DNA of 64,000 bases from Loktanella sp. Alg231-35 (GCF_900143545.1 NZ_FREV01000005.1:248001-312000); one strand, 5' to 3'. Shown: positions 8,426 to 16,747, counted from the stretch's first letter. Notes: generated by a model not told the origin, from the sequence alone. Numbers and translations: made by a program.

Positions 8426-9576
8426 GAGGCGTCGAGATGCGTCGCGATACTGCCGGCCACCCAATGGTGAAAGCAATGCGTCGGGCCATCCATCGCAGGG
8501 CTGAAGCGACCACCATCAAAACCCGGCGCATTGCGGCCTTTCTGCATGCCTTCGACCACAAAGATGTCTTCGGTAAAGACCACTTTCCACTGTGCGGCGT
8601 TTTTCTCGCGCAAGGCGTCATCGGTTTGAGGTGTCGCATAATAGAGATGGATATGTTCGCGGGTTTGCTGGTGGCTGACAGGTTCCAATACGATCACGAA
8701 AGTATGGTCGCGCTGCACGCCCAGCAGGACATTGGGGTAGACGGTGATGTATTCGCCGCCCATCGCCCATTTGTCGTCAAGGTCAGGGAAATCGGGGAAA
8801 ACGGCCCCATCATCGCCCGTCAACTGGCGATAGACCAAAGTGCCCTGACCAGAGTATTTGCCTTTTTCGTCGATGTTGTAGTGATCCTCGAGCCGGGAAT
8901 AGCTGTTCAGGCCGGGGTGGACCCACGGCAGGTGATAGCTTTCGCAGTAATTCTCGACCGCGAGCTTCCAGTTGGTGGTGAGGTCCAGCGTAAAGGTGCT
9001 GTCAGCGCCGCCATGATACATCGGTTGGTCAAAATCGGACCAGCGGGCAATCAGATCGGCGTGAACCTCTTCAAAGGGAGCGGCATTGCCGTCGATGTTG
9101 ATAAAGACCGTGTCGAACCAGATATGGCTGCGCACTTCGATCAGACCCAGCAGGGATTTGTCGATGGCGTCATGGGTGTTGTGGCCGGGACCGCCAACAT
9201 GGGGGGTGGATACAAGGCGGCCATCGGTGCCGTAACACCATGAATGGTAGGGGCAGCGAATCGCGCCTTCGATCTTTTTGGCTTCAGTGACAAGCATCAT
9301 GCCGCGATGGCGGCAGATGTTCTGGAACACGCGAACCTGCCCCTGACGGTCCCGCACCAGCAACAAGGGGATGCCCAGAAATTCAACAGGTTTCGCGTCG
9401 CCATCTTCGGGCACATCGGCGGTGACAGCCAGACCAGACCAATTGGCAAAAAGAACGGCCTTTTTTTCCACTTCAAAGACATCGGGGTCGATGTAATGGG
9501 CATTGGGCAAGCCGCGGGCCTGCGCAATCGGCTGGCGAACGGCATCAAGGGTCTGTTGGGGAATGTCTTTGGCCAT
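8422..9576 (-). CDS. Rieske [2Fe-2S] ring-hydroxylating oxygenase, alpha subunit
   Basis: A 384-residue oxygenase alpha subunit. The Rieske cluster ligands are seen in CRHRG and CPYHSWCYG (Cys-X-His pairs, about residues 88-115). The C-terminal SRPBCC catalytic domain has ENYCESYHLPWVHP, giving the two iron-binding histidines. The fold resembles carnitine or glycine-betaine/choline monooxygenases, so a quaternary-amine or small aromatic substrate is possible; the substrate is not determined here. No reductase or ferredoxin gene is adjacent. First gene of a minus-strand operon with a 69-aa protein, a nucleoside hydrolase and SelO. Confidence 0.92.
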   Translation of the reverse strand: MAKDIPQQTLDAVRQPIAQARGLPNAHYIDPDVFEVEKKAVLFANWSGLAVTADVPEDGDAKPVEFLGIPLLLVRDRQGQVRVFQNICRHRGMMLVTEAKKIEGAIRCPYHSWCYGTDGRLVSTPHVGGPGHNTHDAIDKSLLGLIEVRSHIWFDTVFINIDGNAAPFEEVHADLIARWSDFDQPMYHGGADSTFTLDLTTNWKLAVENYCESYHLPWVHPGLNSYSRLEDHYNIDEKGKYSGQGTLVYRQLTGDDGAVFPDFPDLDDKWAMGGEYITVYPNVLLGVQRDHTFVIVLEPVSHQQTREHIHLYYATPQTDDALREKNAAQWKVVFTEDIFVVEGMQKGRNAPGFDGGRFSPAMDGPTHCFHHWVAGSIATHLDAS

Positions 9577-9908
9577 GGCTCACATCCTTATTTCTATAAG
9601 GAACCTAGCATATCCGCACCCCATCTGATGCGTCTGCGCGCGACGGGGCCTTTTCTCACAGCGACATCACTTCGCTGCGATGGGCCAAACCTTGCCAGCG
9701 CGCGCAGGATGCATAAGTCAAGAATTGCCAGCCCAGCATGTGAGGGCAAAACCGGGCAGGCTTTTGCGCATCACTCGCCACGAAATTGGCATGGGGATGC
9801 TGGAAAACTTTTGTTCAAGGTGGGGCTATGGAATGATCCCCGACAGACGCCCATGTGTGACGGCGAAGGCAACAAAGCCTTCTTCATGTCCTCAAAAGGA
9901 GACAACAA
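9577..9908. other. Divergent intergenic region, Rieske oxygenase / EF-hand gene
   Basis: A 332-bp stretch with no convincing gene. A short palindrome, TCCTTAT-TTCT-ATAAGGA (9585-9602), lies 9 bp before the oxygenase ATG and includes its ribosome-binding site on the minus strand, so it could form a hairpin that hides the site. The right side ends in AAAAGGAGACAACAA before the EF-hand gene. Confidence 0.4.
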
Positions 9909-10151
9909 ATGACACGCAAACTGACGCTGATTGCACCACTCGCTGTTTTGACTGCACTGGCAGGCCAGGCAATGGCCCAAGACGCTGCAATCGATATCAA
10001 CGGCGACGGTATGTACAGCTTTCCAGAGCTTCAGGCAGTGATGCCTGAAATGACGGAAGACGATTTCACCTTGCTGGACACATCAGGCGACGGCCTGCTG
10101 GACGCGGATGAAATCGCAGTGGCAACAGAAGCAGGCCTTCTACCTGCGTAA
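9909..10151 (+). CDS. Small exported EF-hand protein
   Basis: An 80-residue protein with a Sec signal peptide (MTRKLTLIAPLAVLTALAGQAMA, cut before QDAA). The mature part holds two calcium-binding EF-hand loops: DINGDGMYSFPE (about 29-40) and DTSGDGLLDADE (about 58-69), both with Asp/Asn at positions 1, 3, 5 and Glu at 12. It should bind calcium in the periplasm. Strong ribosome-binding site AAAAGGAG about 7 nt before the ATG. Monocistronic, followed by a perfect 10-bp stem-loop. Confidence 0.9.
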   Translation: MTRKLTLIAPLAVLTALAGQAMAQDAAIDINGDGMYSFPELQAVMPEMTEDDFTLLDTSGDGLLDADEIAVATEAGLLPA

Positions 10152-10160
10152 AAGAATAGC

Positions 10161-10190
10161 GCGCCGGATCAGCCTCTAACGATCCGGCGC
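10161..10190 (+). terminator. Perfect stem-loop after the EF-hand gene
   Basis: GCGCCGGATC (10161-10170) and GATCCGGCGC (10181-10190) pair perfectly around a 10-nt loop. No T-tract follows. It lies between convergent genes. Confidence 0.5.
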
Positions 10191-10197
10191 AGCTGGC

Positions 10198-10235
10198 GCC
10201 CCTTGCGTCTGCCCCAATCACAGGGTGCAAGGGGC
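10198..10235 (-). terminator. Stem-loop after ilvH
   Basis: GCCCCTTGC (10198-10206) and GCAAGGGGC (10227-10235) pair perfectly with a 20-nt loop, 4 nt beyond the ilvH stop. No T-tract on either strand, so it may be a 3'-end stabiliser. Confidence 0.4.
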
Positions 10236-10239
10236 TGCC

Positions 10240-10806
10240 TTACGCGACAGCGCCCCGTGAGAGTGCGGCAACGCCTGTCCGGGCGATTTCCTGCAAACCC
10301 AATGGCTGCATCAGTTCGGCAAATGCGTCGATTTTTTCAGGTGTGCCTGTGATCTCAAACACAAATGATTCCAAGGTGCTATCGACCACACTTGCCCTAA
10401 AAATATCCGCCAAACGGATCGCCTCGATCCGGTCATTCCCGGTGCCTTCGACCTTGAACAGCGCCAATTCACGTTCAACAGATGGCCCTTCAACGGTCAG
10501 GTCATTGACCTTATGCACATCCACAATTTGACCGAGCTGAGCCTTGATCTGAACGATAATCTGCGGCGTGCCGGTGGTCACAATCGTGATGCGGCTGCGA
10601 TGACCTAGGTGATCGACCTCTGCGACGGTCAGACTGTCGATGTTATAGCCACGCCCTGCAAACAGGCCGATGACACGGCTTAGAACACCGGGTTCGTTTT
10701 CGACGAGAACAGCCAGCGTGTGACGTTCTACCTTGTCCGAAAACGTAGGGCGGAGGTCATAGGCGGAATGGCTGGTGGCGCCTTTTTTGATTTTGAGCGG
10801 TGACAT
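10240..10806 (-). CDS. ilvH: Acetolactate synthase small (regulatory) subunit
   Basis: The 188-residue regulatory subunit of acetohydroxyacid synthase, which gives the complex valine feedback inhibition. An ACT domain begins at HTLAVLVENEPGVLSRVIGLFAGRGYNIDSL (about 29-59), and the C-terminal ALS_ss_C domain contains the DSTLESFVFEITGTPEKIDAF segment. It lies 68 bp downstream of the large-subunit gene on the same strand and is presumably cotranscribed under the leader attenuator at 12671-12770. Confidence 0.97.
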   Translation of the reverse strand: MSPLKIKKGATSHSAYDLRPTFSDKVERHTLAVLVENEPGVLSRVIGLFAGRGYNIDSLTVAEVDHLGHRSRITIVTTGTPQIIVQIKAQLGQIVDVHKVNDLTVEGPSVERELALFKVEGTGNDRIEAIRLADIFRASVVDSTLESFVFEITGTPEKIDAFAELMQPLGLQEIARTGVAALSRGAVA

Positions 10807-10874
10807 GATTTGTGCCTTTGATCGTTATTTTGTTGGTACTTGGGGCGTACACACCCCCTGCAAGCGAGTGTGCA

Positions 10875-12629
10875 TCACACCATCACCGCGCCATCAGACT
10901 TGATCGCATTTGCCACATCCGCGGTCTCGCCCAGCAGCATCTCATTATGCGGCTTGCCCGATGGGATCATCGGGAAGCAGTTTTCGTGCTTTTCCACCAG
11001 ACAATCGAACAGGACCGGGCCGTCGTGGGTCAGCATCTCCATGATCGCGTCATCCAGATCGGCGGGATCAGAGCAGATGATGCCTTTGGCGCCAAACGCC
11101 TCGGCCAGTTTCACAAAATCAGGCAGGCTCTCGGACCAGCTGGATGAATAGCGTTCGCCATGTAGCAATTCCTGCCACTGGCGCACCATGCCCAGCCGTT
11201 CGTTGTTCAGGATGAACTGTTTGACGGGCAGATTGTATTGCATCGCCGTGCCCAGTTCCTGCATGTTCATCAGCCATGACGCCTCACCGGCGACGTTGAT
11301 CACCAGTGCATCAGGATGGCCCATTTGCACGCCGATAGACGCAGGAAAGCCATAGCCCATCGTGCCCAAACCACCGGATGTCATCCAACGGTTGGGGTCT
11401 TCAAACCCCAGGTATTGCGCGGCCCACATCTGATGCTGGCCCACTTCGGTGGTGATATAGCGGTCGTGCTTTTTGGTCAGCTCTTCCAACCGAGACAGGG
11501 CATATTGCGGCTTGATCACTTTGCCTTCTTGCTTGAAGGCCAGACAATCGATCTTGCGCCAGTCGTTGATCTGGTGCCACCATTTCTGCATTGCCTCTTT
11601 GTTGGTTTTGCGCCCGCGCGCTTTCCAAACCTTCAGCAGGTCCTCTAACACATGGGCGACATCGCCAAGGATCGGGATATCAACCTTGATCACCTTGTTG
11701 ATCGAAGACGCATCGATATCGATATGCGCTTTCTTTGATCCGGGGCTGAAGGCGTCAAGACGCCCGGTGATCCGGTCGTCAAAGCGGGCGCCGATGTTGA
11801 TCATCAGATCGCAGTCATGCATCGCCATGTTGGCTTCGTACAGCCCATGCATGCCCAGCATGCCCAGCCAGTTGTCACCAGAAGCCGGATAGCAGCCCAG
11901 ACCCATCAGAGTTGAGGTGATCGGAAAGCCCGTCGCCGCAACCAGTTCGCGCAGCAATTGCGTCGCCGCCGGACCAGAGTTGATCACACCGCCACCAGTA
12001 TAGAAAATCGGACGCTTGGCCGTTTCCATGGCTGCGGCCAGTTCGGTGATCATCTCCATGTCACCTTTGACCTGCGGGTTGTAGTGCGTTTCAACCTGCC
12101 GCGGCTCTGTATAGGTGCCAGTGGCAAACTGCACATCTTTGGGAATGTCGATGACAACGGGGCCGGGGCGGCCGGATGTGGCGATATGGAAAGCCTCATG
12201 CAGAGTGGGCGCCAGACGATCGGTTTCTTTGACCAGCCAGTTATGCTTGGTGCAGGGGCGTGTGATACCGACGGTATCGCATTCCTGAAACGCGTCAGAG
12301 CCGATCATGAAGGTCGGCACCTGCCCAGTCAGCACAACAATCGGAATGCTATCCATCAGGGCGTCCGTCAGACCCGTCACTGCATTTGTGGCGCCGGGAC
12401 CGGAGGTGACCAAGGCAACGCCGGGCTTGCCAGTGGACCGGGCATAGCCTTCGGCGGCATGCACCGCACCTTGTTCGTGGCGGACCAAAACATGCTTGAT
12501 GCTGTTTTGCTGAAAAATCTCGTCATAGATCGGTAGGACGGCACCACCGGGGTATCCAAAGATCGTGTCCACGCCCTGATCAATCAGTGCCTGAACAACC
12601 ATTCTTGCGCCCGTCATGGCTTTGCTCAT
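10875..12629 (-). CDS. ilvI: Acetolactate synthase large (catalytic) subunit
   Basis: A 584-residue thiamine-diphosphate enzyme that condenses pyruvate with pyruvate or 2-oxobutyrate, the first common step of valine/leucine/isoleucine synthesis. Signs: FGYPGGAVLPIYDE with the catalytic Glu region, the central FAD-associated domain, and the C-terminal ThDP motif around GEASWLMNMQELGTA. I chose the ATG at 12629 (MSKAMTGARM), which matches the usual start; an upstream ATG would put 24 residues of leader RNA into the protein. Preceded by a leader peptide with Val-Val-Leu-Ile-Val codons and an intrinsic terminator. Could equally be named ilvB. Confidence 0.97.
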   Translation of the reverse strand: MSKAMTGARMVVQALIDQGVDTIFGYPGGAVLPIYDEIFQQNSIKHVLVRHEQGAVHAAEGYARSTGKPGVALVTSGPGATNAVTGLTDALMDSIPIVVLTGQVPTFMIGSDAFQECDTVGITRPCTKHNWLVKETDRLAPTLHEAFHIATSGRPGPVVIDIPKDVQFATGTYTEPRQVETHYNPQVKGDMEMITELAAAMETAKRPIFYTGGGVINSGPAATQLLRELVAATGFPITSTLMGLGCYPASGDNWLGMLGMHGLYEANMAMHDCDLMINIGARFDDRITGRLDAFSPGSKKAHIDIDASSINKVIKVDIPILGDVAHVLEDLLKVWKARGRKTNKEAMQKWWHQINDWRKIDCLAFKQEGKVIKPQYALSRLEELTKKHDRYITTEVGQHQMWAAQYLGFEDPNRWMTSGGLGTMGYGFPASIGVQMGHPDALVINVAGEASWLMNMQELGTAMQYNLPVKQFILNNERLGMVRQWQELLHGERYSSSWSESLPDFVKLAEAFGAKGIICSDPADLDDAIMEMLTHDGPVLFDCLVEKHENCFPMIPSGKPHNEMLLGETADVANAIKSDGAVMV

Positions 12630-12670
12630 GTGTCTCGCGTCCTTCGCGTATCTGGTTTCTCTTTGGTCAC

Positions 12671-12696
12671 AAAAAAACCCCCGAGTGTGTCGGGGG
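12671..12696 (-). terminator. Attenuator terminator of the ilv leader
   Basis: On the minus strand CCCCCGA-(CACAC)-TCGGGGG is followed at once by seven T residues (12677-12671). This textbook intrinsic terminator lies between the leader peptide and the ilvI ATG, 42 nt before it, so it must be bypassed for expression. Confidence 0.9.
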
Positions 12697-12722
12697 CGCA
12701 TGGGATCGTTATGGTTTTACCG

Positions 12723-12770
12723 TTACCGGCCCATGCGCGTGTATCTCACAATTAGTACGACGTGTGTCAT
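12723..12770 (-). CDS. ilv operon leader peptide, 15 aa
   Basis: A short reading frame, MTHVVLIVRYTRMGR, starting at the ATG complement of 12768-12770, with GAAGGAA about 6-12 nt upstream as ribosome-binding site. Five consecutive branched-chain codons (GTC GTA CTA ATT GTG) are what a ribosome-mediated attenuator needs to sense charged tRNA-Val, -Leu and -Ile. Its last codons (CGCGCATGGG) are complementary to 12696-12704, next to the terminator stem, giving a possible alternative hairpin. It lies 94 nt before the ilvI start. Called from sequence logic; no expression evidence. Confidence 0.85.
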   Translation of the reverse strand: MTHVVLIVRYTRMGR

Positions 12771-12897
12771 CAGGGTTCCTTCGTGCCTCTGCAGACCCTA
12801 ATCCGCCGGTTTAGGGGGGTCAACAGCACAAGTGGAGAAAATGTCGTCTTGGGGCGGTTTTTCGCAACTTTCTTTCAGGTCGCGATTTGCGCAGCAC

Positions 12898-13542
12898 TCA
12901 AAGGTAGCTTCTGCGCCGCAACCTATTGCGCCCTGCATTGGCAATCTCGCTGCCAAACAGCAGTAGATGGGCCAATGTCATGATAGAGAGCAAAACAAGG
13001 GCATAGGCGATCAGGATTTGCACCATTGGCACCTGAAAATTCAGCTGCGGCAGATTGGCGATGACCACAGGGGCATACCATGACACGAAAGAGATCATGC
13101 CCATGGTTACAAAGATGAATTTCTTGCGAAACGGCACGCCGCCCAGCATCGTGCGGCCTATTTGGCCATACATAAATGGGATAACCGTGCGGTGGATGAA
13201 CACGCCGTTGATTGTCAGGATGGTGACGATCACCATCTTGGCCCAGACCTTTTCATTGCCCAGTTTGACCGGGTCGCTCATCCAATAGAACACCAGAAAG
13301 CTCAGCCCTGTGACCCACAACAGTTTGAGCCCGACATTCACAAGATCAGCAAGGAAATGGAACATCTCGAACTTTTGCTCGGTCATTTCCTGACCCAGAA
13401 AGAACCGGATGATCATCAGGTCCAGCAATGTCGCGGCCCCAAGCCCCATCGACAGGCCGATGAAGTGAAAGATGCGGATAATCCCGCGGGTCATTTGTTC
13501 AGGGTCAGAGCCGAGTGCGCTGAGAAGTTGTGTGAGTTCCAA
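12898..13542 (-). CDS. Integral membrane protein, function unknown
   Basis: About 214 residues with roughly five to six hydrophobic helices (for example HFIGLSMGLGAATLLDLMII, LKLLWVTGLSFLVFYWM, MVIVTILTINGVFIH, FIFVTMGMISFVSWYAPVVI and ILIAYALVLLSIMTLAHLLLF). I suggest the TTG at 13542 (start MELTQLLSALG) because AAAAGG lies about 8 nt upstream; a TTG at 13581 or the internal ATG at 13494 are alternatives. Not confidently assigned to a named family; transport or sensing is possible. It is transcribed toward the ilv leader and its own terminator is not evident. Confidence 0.75.
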   Translation of the reverse strand: MELTQLLSALGSDPEQMTRGIIRIFHFIGLSMGLGAATLLDLMIIRFFLGQEMTEQKFEMFHFLADLVNVGLKLLWVTGLSFLVFYWMSDPVKLGNEKVWAKMVIVTILTINGVFIHRTVIPFMYGQIGRTMLGGVPFRKKFIFVTMGMISFVSWYAPVVIANLPQLNFQVPMVQILIAYALVLLSIMTLAHLLLFGSEIANAGRNRLRRRSYL

Positions 13543-13594
13543 CAGGGTGGCCTTTTGTAGTCTTGGCTCGCCCACCAGCAAACCAGTCGTGCTT

Positions 13595-13634
13595 CAATGC
13601 GGATGCGTCATTTTGACGTAACACATCCGTATTG
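13595..13634. repeat. Extended imperfect palindrome / cruciform
   Basis: CAATGCGGATG (13595-13605) pairs with CATCCGTATTG (13624-13634) with one mismatch, and inside it CGTCA-TTT-TGACG (13606-13618) is perfect. It lies between the YghU-like gene and the membrane protein gene, both on the minus strand. Could be a terminator without T-tract or an operator. Confidence 0.45.
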
Positions 13635-13724
13635 AGCGTAGGGCACCGGGTTTGTGCAATCGCTGGATTGGAATGGTCGGTTCTCGGCAGAATCCGGCCC
13701 ATGAGGCTGATTTGTCTACGCGAA

Positions 13725-14594
13725 TTATGTCTGATCGTCGCCGATCTTGTCCCATGTCTGGGTGTCAAAATCACCCGCCGCGTGCCGCTCGCGCAGTTGT
13801 TCTGCTGGGTCACCCCATGCGCGGTTAACCATCTTGCCGCGCAAATAGGCGGGGCGGTTCATCACATCATCGGCCCAGCGATTGACGTGTTCGTATGATT
13901 TCACATCAAGGAACTCAGCGGCCTCATAAACCTGCCCCTTGATCAGCGCGCCATACCAGGGCGCCGTCGCCATATCGGCGATCGAATAAGTGTCGCCGCC
14001 TAAATAGGTGCTGTCTTCCAGCCGTTGGTTCAGCACATCAAGCTGGCGCTTGGCCTCCATCGCGAAGCGATTGATGGGGTATTCGAATTTTTCGGGTGCA
14101 TAGGCGTAGAAATGGCCAAAGCCACCACCAAGATAGGGGGCAGAGCCTTGGAGCCAGAATAACCAGTTGAGCGTTTCTGTGCGGGCGGCCACGTCCTTGG
14201 GCAGGAAGGCCCCGAATTTCTCGGCCAGATAGAGCAGGATCGCGCCGCTCTCGAACACGCGCACGCCGGTGTCCTTGTCAAACAGGGCAGGGATCTTGGA
14301 ATTGGGGTTCACATCGACAAAGCCGCTGCTGAACTGGTCACCTTCCTGAATGTTAATCAGCCAGGCGTCGTATTCCGCTGGATGGCCTGCGGCCAGCAGT
14401 TCTTCGAGCATGACGGTCACTTTGACACCATTGGGTGTTGCCAGTGAATGCAGTTGCAACGGGTGCTTGCCGACAGGCAAATCCTTGTCATGGGTAGGCC
14501 CGGAAACGGGGCGATTGATGTTGGCAAACTTTCCGCCGCTTTCGGCGTCCCAGGTCCAAACCTTTGGCGGGGTGTAGGCGGTGGTGTCAGACAT
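13725..14594 (-). CDS. yghU: YghU-type glutathione S-transferase family protein
   Basis: A 289-residue GST-fold disulfide-bond reductase of the YghU/YfcG group. It keeps the family N-terminal extension (YTPPKVWTWDAESGGKFANINRPVSGPTHDKDL), then the thioredoxin-like domain with TPNGVKVTVMLEE and NPNSKIPALFD plus ESGAILLYLAEKFG (glutathione-binding Glu-Ser), then the helical C-terminal domain with YSIADMATAPWY. Members bind two glutathione molecules and reduce small disulfides; in vivo role is unclear. Single gene; 325 bp separate it from the divergent LysM fusion gene. Confidence 0.94.
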   Translation of the reverse strand: MSDTTAYTPPKVWTWDAESGGKFANINRPVSGPTHDKDLPVGKHPLQLHSLATPNGVKVTVMLEELLAAGHPAEYDAWLINIQEGDQFSSGFVDVNPNSKIPALFDKDTGVRVFESGAILLYLAEKFGAFLPKDVAARTETLNWLFWLQGSAPYLGGGFGHFYAYAPEKFEYPINRFAMEAKRQLDVLNQRLEDSTYLGGDTYSIADMATAPWYGALIKGQVYEAAEFLDVKSYEHVNRWADDVMNRPAYLRGKMVNRAWGDPAEQLRERHAAGDFDTQTWDKIGDDQT

Positions 14595-14919
14595 CTTTAC
14601 TCCGATACTTTGGCAATGCTGTAGAATTCAATGTGAACTTGTTCGGCAGGACTACAAGGCTTGATTGCCTGATCGCGCAAAAATGCACAGCCTATGACCG
14701 GTGAAACATCGTGCGGTGACCAATAGTTGGCATTCTTGATTGCGAAATACCAACGCTGCGCAGCCTGTTGCGTAGAAAAAAGGAAATAACTTGGTTCAAT
14801 TCTGAGTAGAGCGGCGTGAAAAAAATGCGCGCTATTGTTGACGCGTTTTGGTCAACATTTCGCCTTACTCTTGATGTGATTGATGACGTTAGGGAAACTC
14901 TTATAAGGAAGGTTAGAAA
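14595..14919. other. Intergenic region with a candidate operator
   Basis: No gene seen. It contains TGTTGAC-(8 nt)-GTCAACA, a perfect 7-bp inverted repeat at 14836-14857, about 63 bp before the LysM fusion gene, whose ribosome-binding site AAGGAAGG ends 6 nt before the ATG. The region is noticeably richer in A/T than its neighbours, as promoters often are. Confidence 0.45.
14836..14857. promoter_or_regulatory. Inverted repeat, candidate operator
   Basis: Perfect 7-bp arms with 8-bp spacer, upstream of the LysM/solute-binding gene at 14920. The left arm contains TTGAC, so the site may overlap a -35 box. Confidence 0.4.
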
Positions 14920-16047
14920 ATGCTTACTCAGAAAGCAGACCGTACATCGGGACAGGCGAAAGTGGGATCGTCGGGGGTAGTACACGGCATGGCGGCAATC
15001 GCAGCGGCGACCGTGGGCCTGATGGCCGTGGCGCCTGGTCAGGCGCAGGCGCAAGTCGCCTGTTCGACCTATGCTGTACAGAGTGGTGACACGCTGAGCC
15101 AGATCGCCTCGCGCGGGGAGGTGGATGGCGGTTTCCAGACGTTGTTCGATGCCAACCGCAATGTTCTGGCCAACCCCAACCGTATTGAAATCGGTCAGGT
15201 TCTGGCCATTCCCTGTGATGATGGAGCGCTGCCTTTGACGGCCGCCAGCACACCCACCGCTGCGGCATCGACCGAACCAGCCCCAACAACAGCTGAACCG
15301 AACCGCTCGCTACGCATTGTGACCGCAAGTGGCTATGCGCCCTTCACGGATGAGGGGCTGCCCGGTGGCGGTTTGATCACGCAGATGGTCGATCGCTCCA
15401 TGGAATTGGGCAATGCTGATCAGGACTATAGCTTGATCTTTATCAACGACTGGGGCTCGCACCTTGAAACGCTGCTGCCGACTGGTGCGGTTGATATGGT
15501 GTTCCCATGGTTCAAGCCCGATTGCGACAAGGTTGAAAACCTCTCACCCGGCAGCGCCTACCGCTGTACCGACTTCAACCACTCCGCGCCGTTTTACGAG
15601 GCGCTTGTAGGCTACTACACGCTCAAAGGCAGTGCCTATGAAAACGTGACGACCTATGCCGAGTTGCAGGGCGCCCGCTTGTGCCGCCCAGAGGCGTGGT
15701 TCTCGTTTGATCTAGAGGCCGAAGGTCTGGTGCCGCCAAATGTTTCGTTGGCACGCCCTGTACCGCAGGATGGTTGCTGGCAGTTGCTGCTGGATGGAGA
15801 AATCGACGTGATCACCTTGGATGCCTTGCCGGCTGAAGAAGATGCTCGCGAATTAGGTCTTGAGGATCAGATCGCGAAGATCGAGCCGCTGACATCTGCC
15901 CAGACGCTGCATGTCTTTGTGTCCAAGGACAATCAGTTCGCCAATGATGCGCTGCCGATCATCAACGCAGGCCTTGAAGAACTGCGCCTGTCGGGTGAGT
16001 GGTTCAACATTGTGCGCGAAGGCATCAAGGAAACCGTCGAGAACTAG
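14920..16047 (+). CDS. LysM domain / family 3 solute-binding protein fusion
   Basis: A 375-residue exported protein. After an N-terminal membrane or signal segment (about 24-45, ending GQAQAQ), residues 50-95 form a LysM peptidoglycan-binding domain (STYAVQSGDTLSQIASR...NRIEIGQVLAIPC). A Pro/Thr/Ala linker (about 105-128) leads to a periplasmic binding domain of the SBP_bac_3 type (LRIVTASGYAPFTDEGLPGGGLITQMVDRSME, continuing to the end). The usual reading is a solute-binding protein held to the cell wall. No ABC permease or ATPase genes are adjacent. Six or so cysteines in the binding domain may form disulfides. Monocistronic with a strong terminator. Confidence 0.9.
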   Translation: MLTQKADRTSGQAKVGSSGVVHGMAAIAAATVGLMAVAPGQAQAQVACSTYAVQSGDTLSQIASRGEVDGGFQTLFDANRNVLANPNRIEIGQVLAIPCDDGALPLTAASTPTAAASTEPAPTTAEPNRSLRIVTASGYAPFTDEGLPGGGLITQMVDRSMELGNADQDYSLIFINDWGSHLETLLPTGAVDMVFPWFKPDCDKVENLSPGSAYRCTDFNHSAPFYEALVGYYTLKGSAYENVTTYAELQGARLCRPEAWFSFDLEAEGLVPPNVSLARPVPQDGCWQLLLDGEIDVITLDALPAEEDARELGLEDQIAKIEPLTSAQTLHVFVSKDNQFANDALPIINAGLEELRLSGEWFNIVREGIKETVEN

Positions 16048-16070
16048 ATCTAATCTTGATTGGAAACGGC

Positions 16071-16101
16071 AAACGCCCGCAGCATCGGTTGCGGGCGTTT
16101 T
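16071..16101. terminator. Bidirectional intrinsic terminator
   Basis: AAACGCCCGCA (16071-16081) and TGCGGGCGTTT (16090-16100) pair perfectly around an 8-nt loop and end in TTTT on the plus strand and TTT on the minus strand. It serves the LysM fusion gene and perhaps the convergent response regulator gene. Confidence 0.85.
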
Positions 16102-16114
16102 GCATTGTGTGGGG

Positions 16115-16747
16115 CTAAATCCCGGTGCCCTGCAACACGCCATGTTCCATCGCATAGCGCGTCAGCCCGGCGGTTGAGCTGATCCCCAGTTTGCGTTTGA
16201 TGTTCTTGCGGTGCGTCTCGACCGTCCGCACCGAAATATCAAGCGCGTTGGCGACCTCTTTGTTGGATCGCCCCTGCGCCAGTTCCAACAGGATTGTCTG
16301 TTCCCGCCCGGTCAGCGCTTCGCGCCCGTCGCTGATTTTCGGCTCCAACGCGCGTTTCGCGCCGGTACAAAGGTATTCTTCCCCGGCCATAACCGTTTCG
16401 ATTGCCGTCTTGATTTCGTCAGTGGGCACATCCTTGAGGATATACCCCCGCGCGCCGTGGCTGAGCGCGGTAGAGATGTATTCAGGGCTGTCGTGCATCG
16501 ACAGGATCAAGATGCGGGTGTCGGGTCGCTCTTCAAGGATCATCTCGGAGGCGGACAAGCCTGACAGCCCCGGCATGTTCAGATCAAGCAGGATCACATC
16601 GGGGCTCAACTCGTTGACCCGATCCACGGCCTCTTGCCCGTTGCCAAGTGTGCCGACAACTTCGATATCCTCGTAACTTTCCAGCAGGGATTGAATGCCT
16701 TCGGCGACCATCGGGTGGTCATCTACGATCAAAACGCGGGTCGTCAT
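16115..16747 (-). CDS. Response regulator, NarL/FixJ type (LuxR HTH)
   Basis: A 210-residue two-component regulator. The receiver domain (about 3-120) has acidic residues VDDHP, the phospho-acceptor D55 in VILLDLNMPG, and the conserved Lys in YILKDVP. The C-terminal LuxR-type HTH has LTGREQTILLELAQGRSNKEVANALDISVRTVETH. Its ATG overlaps the stop of the sensor kinase gene by 4 nt, so they are translated as a pair. The divergent TRAP operon is the natural target candidate, by position only. Confidence 0.95.
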   Translation of the reverse strand: MTTRVLIVDDHPMVAEGIQSLLESYEDIEVVGTLGNGQEAVDRVNELSPDVILLDLNMPGLSGLSASEMILEERPDTRILILSMHDSPEYISTALSHGARGYILKDVPTDEIKTAIETVMAGEEYLCTGAKRALEPKISDGREALTGREQTILLELAQGRSNKEVANALDISVRTVETHRKNIKRKLGISSTAGLTRYAMEHGVLQGTGI

